Of a stretch of DNA of 6,518 nucleotides, positions 6,473 through 6,518 are shown piece after piece (the stretch's first letter is position 1; the number at the start of each line of letters is the position of its first letter). A model generated the notes under the pieces. That model had not been told where the DNA came from, did no database searches, and worked only from the letters and a program-made list of their open reading frames with translations. Made by a program: the position numbers and the translations under genes. This stretch comes from Ruminococcaceae bacterium UBA5397 (GTDB lineage Bacteria; Bacillota; Clostridia; Oscillospirales; Acutalibacteraceae), in assembly GCA_002411615.1 (NCBI GenBank), contig DHOF01000142.1, forward strand, positions 1-6,518, in the 5' to 3' direction.

Positions 6473-6518
6473 TTATCGCACTTCCTTGCCGAAAAATTCT
6501 GCGGTCTTTTTAATTTTA
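6473..6518 (-). CDS. 3' end of upstream operon gene, probably DAHP synthase
   Basis: An open frame enters from the right edge and gives KIKKTAEFFGKEVR before a TAA at 6473-6475, three bases ahead of the tyrA TTG. The position at the head of an aromatic operon and the tail, a charged helix ending in a short FFGKEV-like segment, fit the C-terminus of a type I DAHP synthase (AroF/AroG family, AroA(G) type in Gram-positives). That enzyme condenses PEP and erythrose 4-phosphate and supplies the AroB substrate. Only 14 codons are visible, so the identity rests mainly on context. It also contains the ribosome binding site of tyrA. Confidence 0.5.
   Translation of the reverse strand, partial: KIKKTAEFFGKEVR

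Noticed and set aside
1..6518. Search by eye for CRISPR repeats, transposase genes, tRNA or rRNA genes, riboswitches and toxin-antitoxin pairs
   Set aside because: Nearly all bases are taken by confidently assigned housekeeping genes, with no intergenic stretch over about 100 bases, and no such element was seen.

Overview
The window looks like ordinary chromosomal DNA from a Gram-positive anaerobe of the class Clostridia, perhaps from the Ruminococcaceae/Oscillospiraceae side. This is inferred from purine-rich Shine-Dalgarno sites, moderate GC content by eye, very tight gene packing, a chorismate mutase-prephenate dehydratase fusion, and clostridial-looking sequence variants in AroA and AroC. 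No mobile element, CRISPR array, rRNA or tRNA is visible, and I found no sign of an undescribed system.

Left part (1-1043): the first bases hold the probable start of an unidentified gene running off the left edge on the minus strand. A short divergent intergenic region follows, with a good sigma-A-type promoter firing rightwards into prmA, the ribosomal protein L11 methyltransferase. prmA is alone: a strong bidirectional terminator hairpin (1048-1094) follows its stop codon and separates it from the convergent genes on its right.

Right part (1104-6518): a compact minus-strand operon for aromatic amino acid synthesis. In transcription order (right to left) it holds the 3' end of an upstream gene, probably DAHP synthase, then tyrA, aroB, aroA, aroC and pheA. 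Junctions are a 3-base gap, a 4-base ATGA overlap, a 4-base ATGA overlap, a 17-base overlap and a 3-base gap, so translational coupling is likely throughout. The operon promoter lies beyond the right edge, and its terminator is the hairpin shared with prmA.

Together the operon makes 3-dehydroquinate (AroB, from DAHP), EPSP (AroA, from shikimate 3-phosphate) and chorismate (AroC). It then opens both exits: prephenate and phenylpyruvate through bifunctional PheA, and 4-hydroxyphenylpyruvate through TyrA. Dehydroquinate dehydratase, shikimate dehydrogenase and shikimate kinase are not in this window and must be encoded elsewhere. PheA carries a C-terminal ACT domain, whereas TyrA does not, which suggests that feedback control is built into the phenylalanine branch only.
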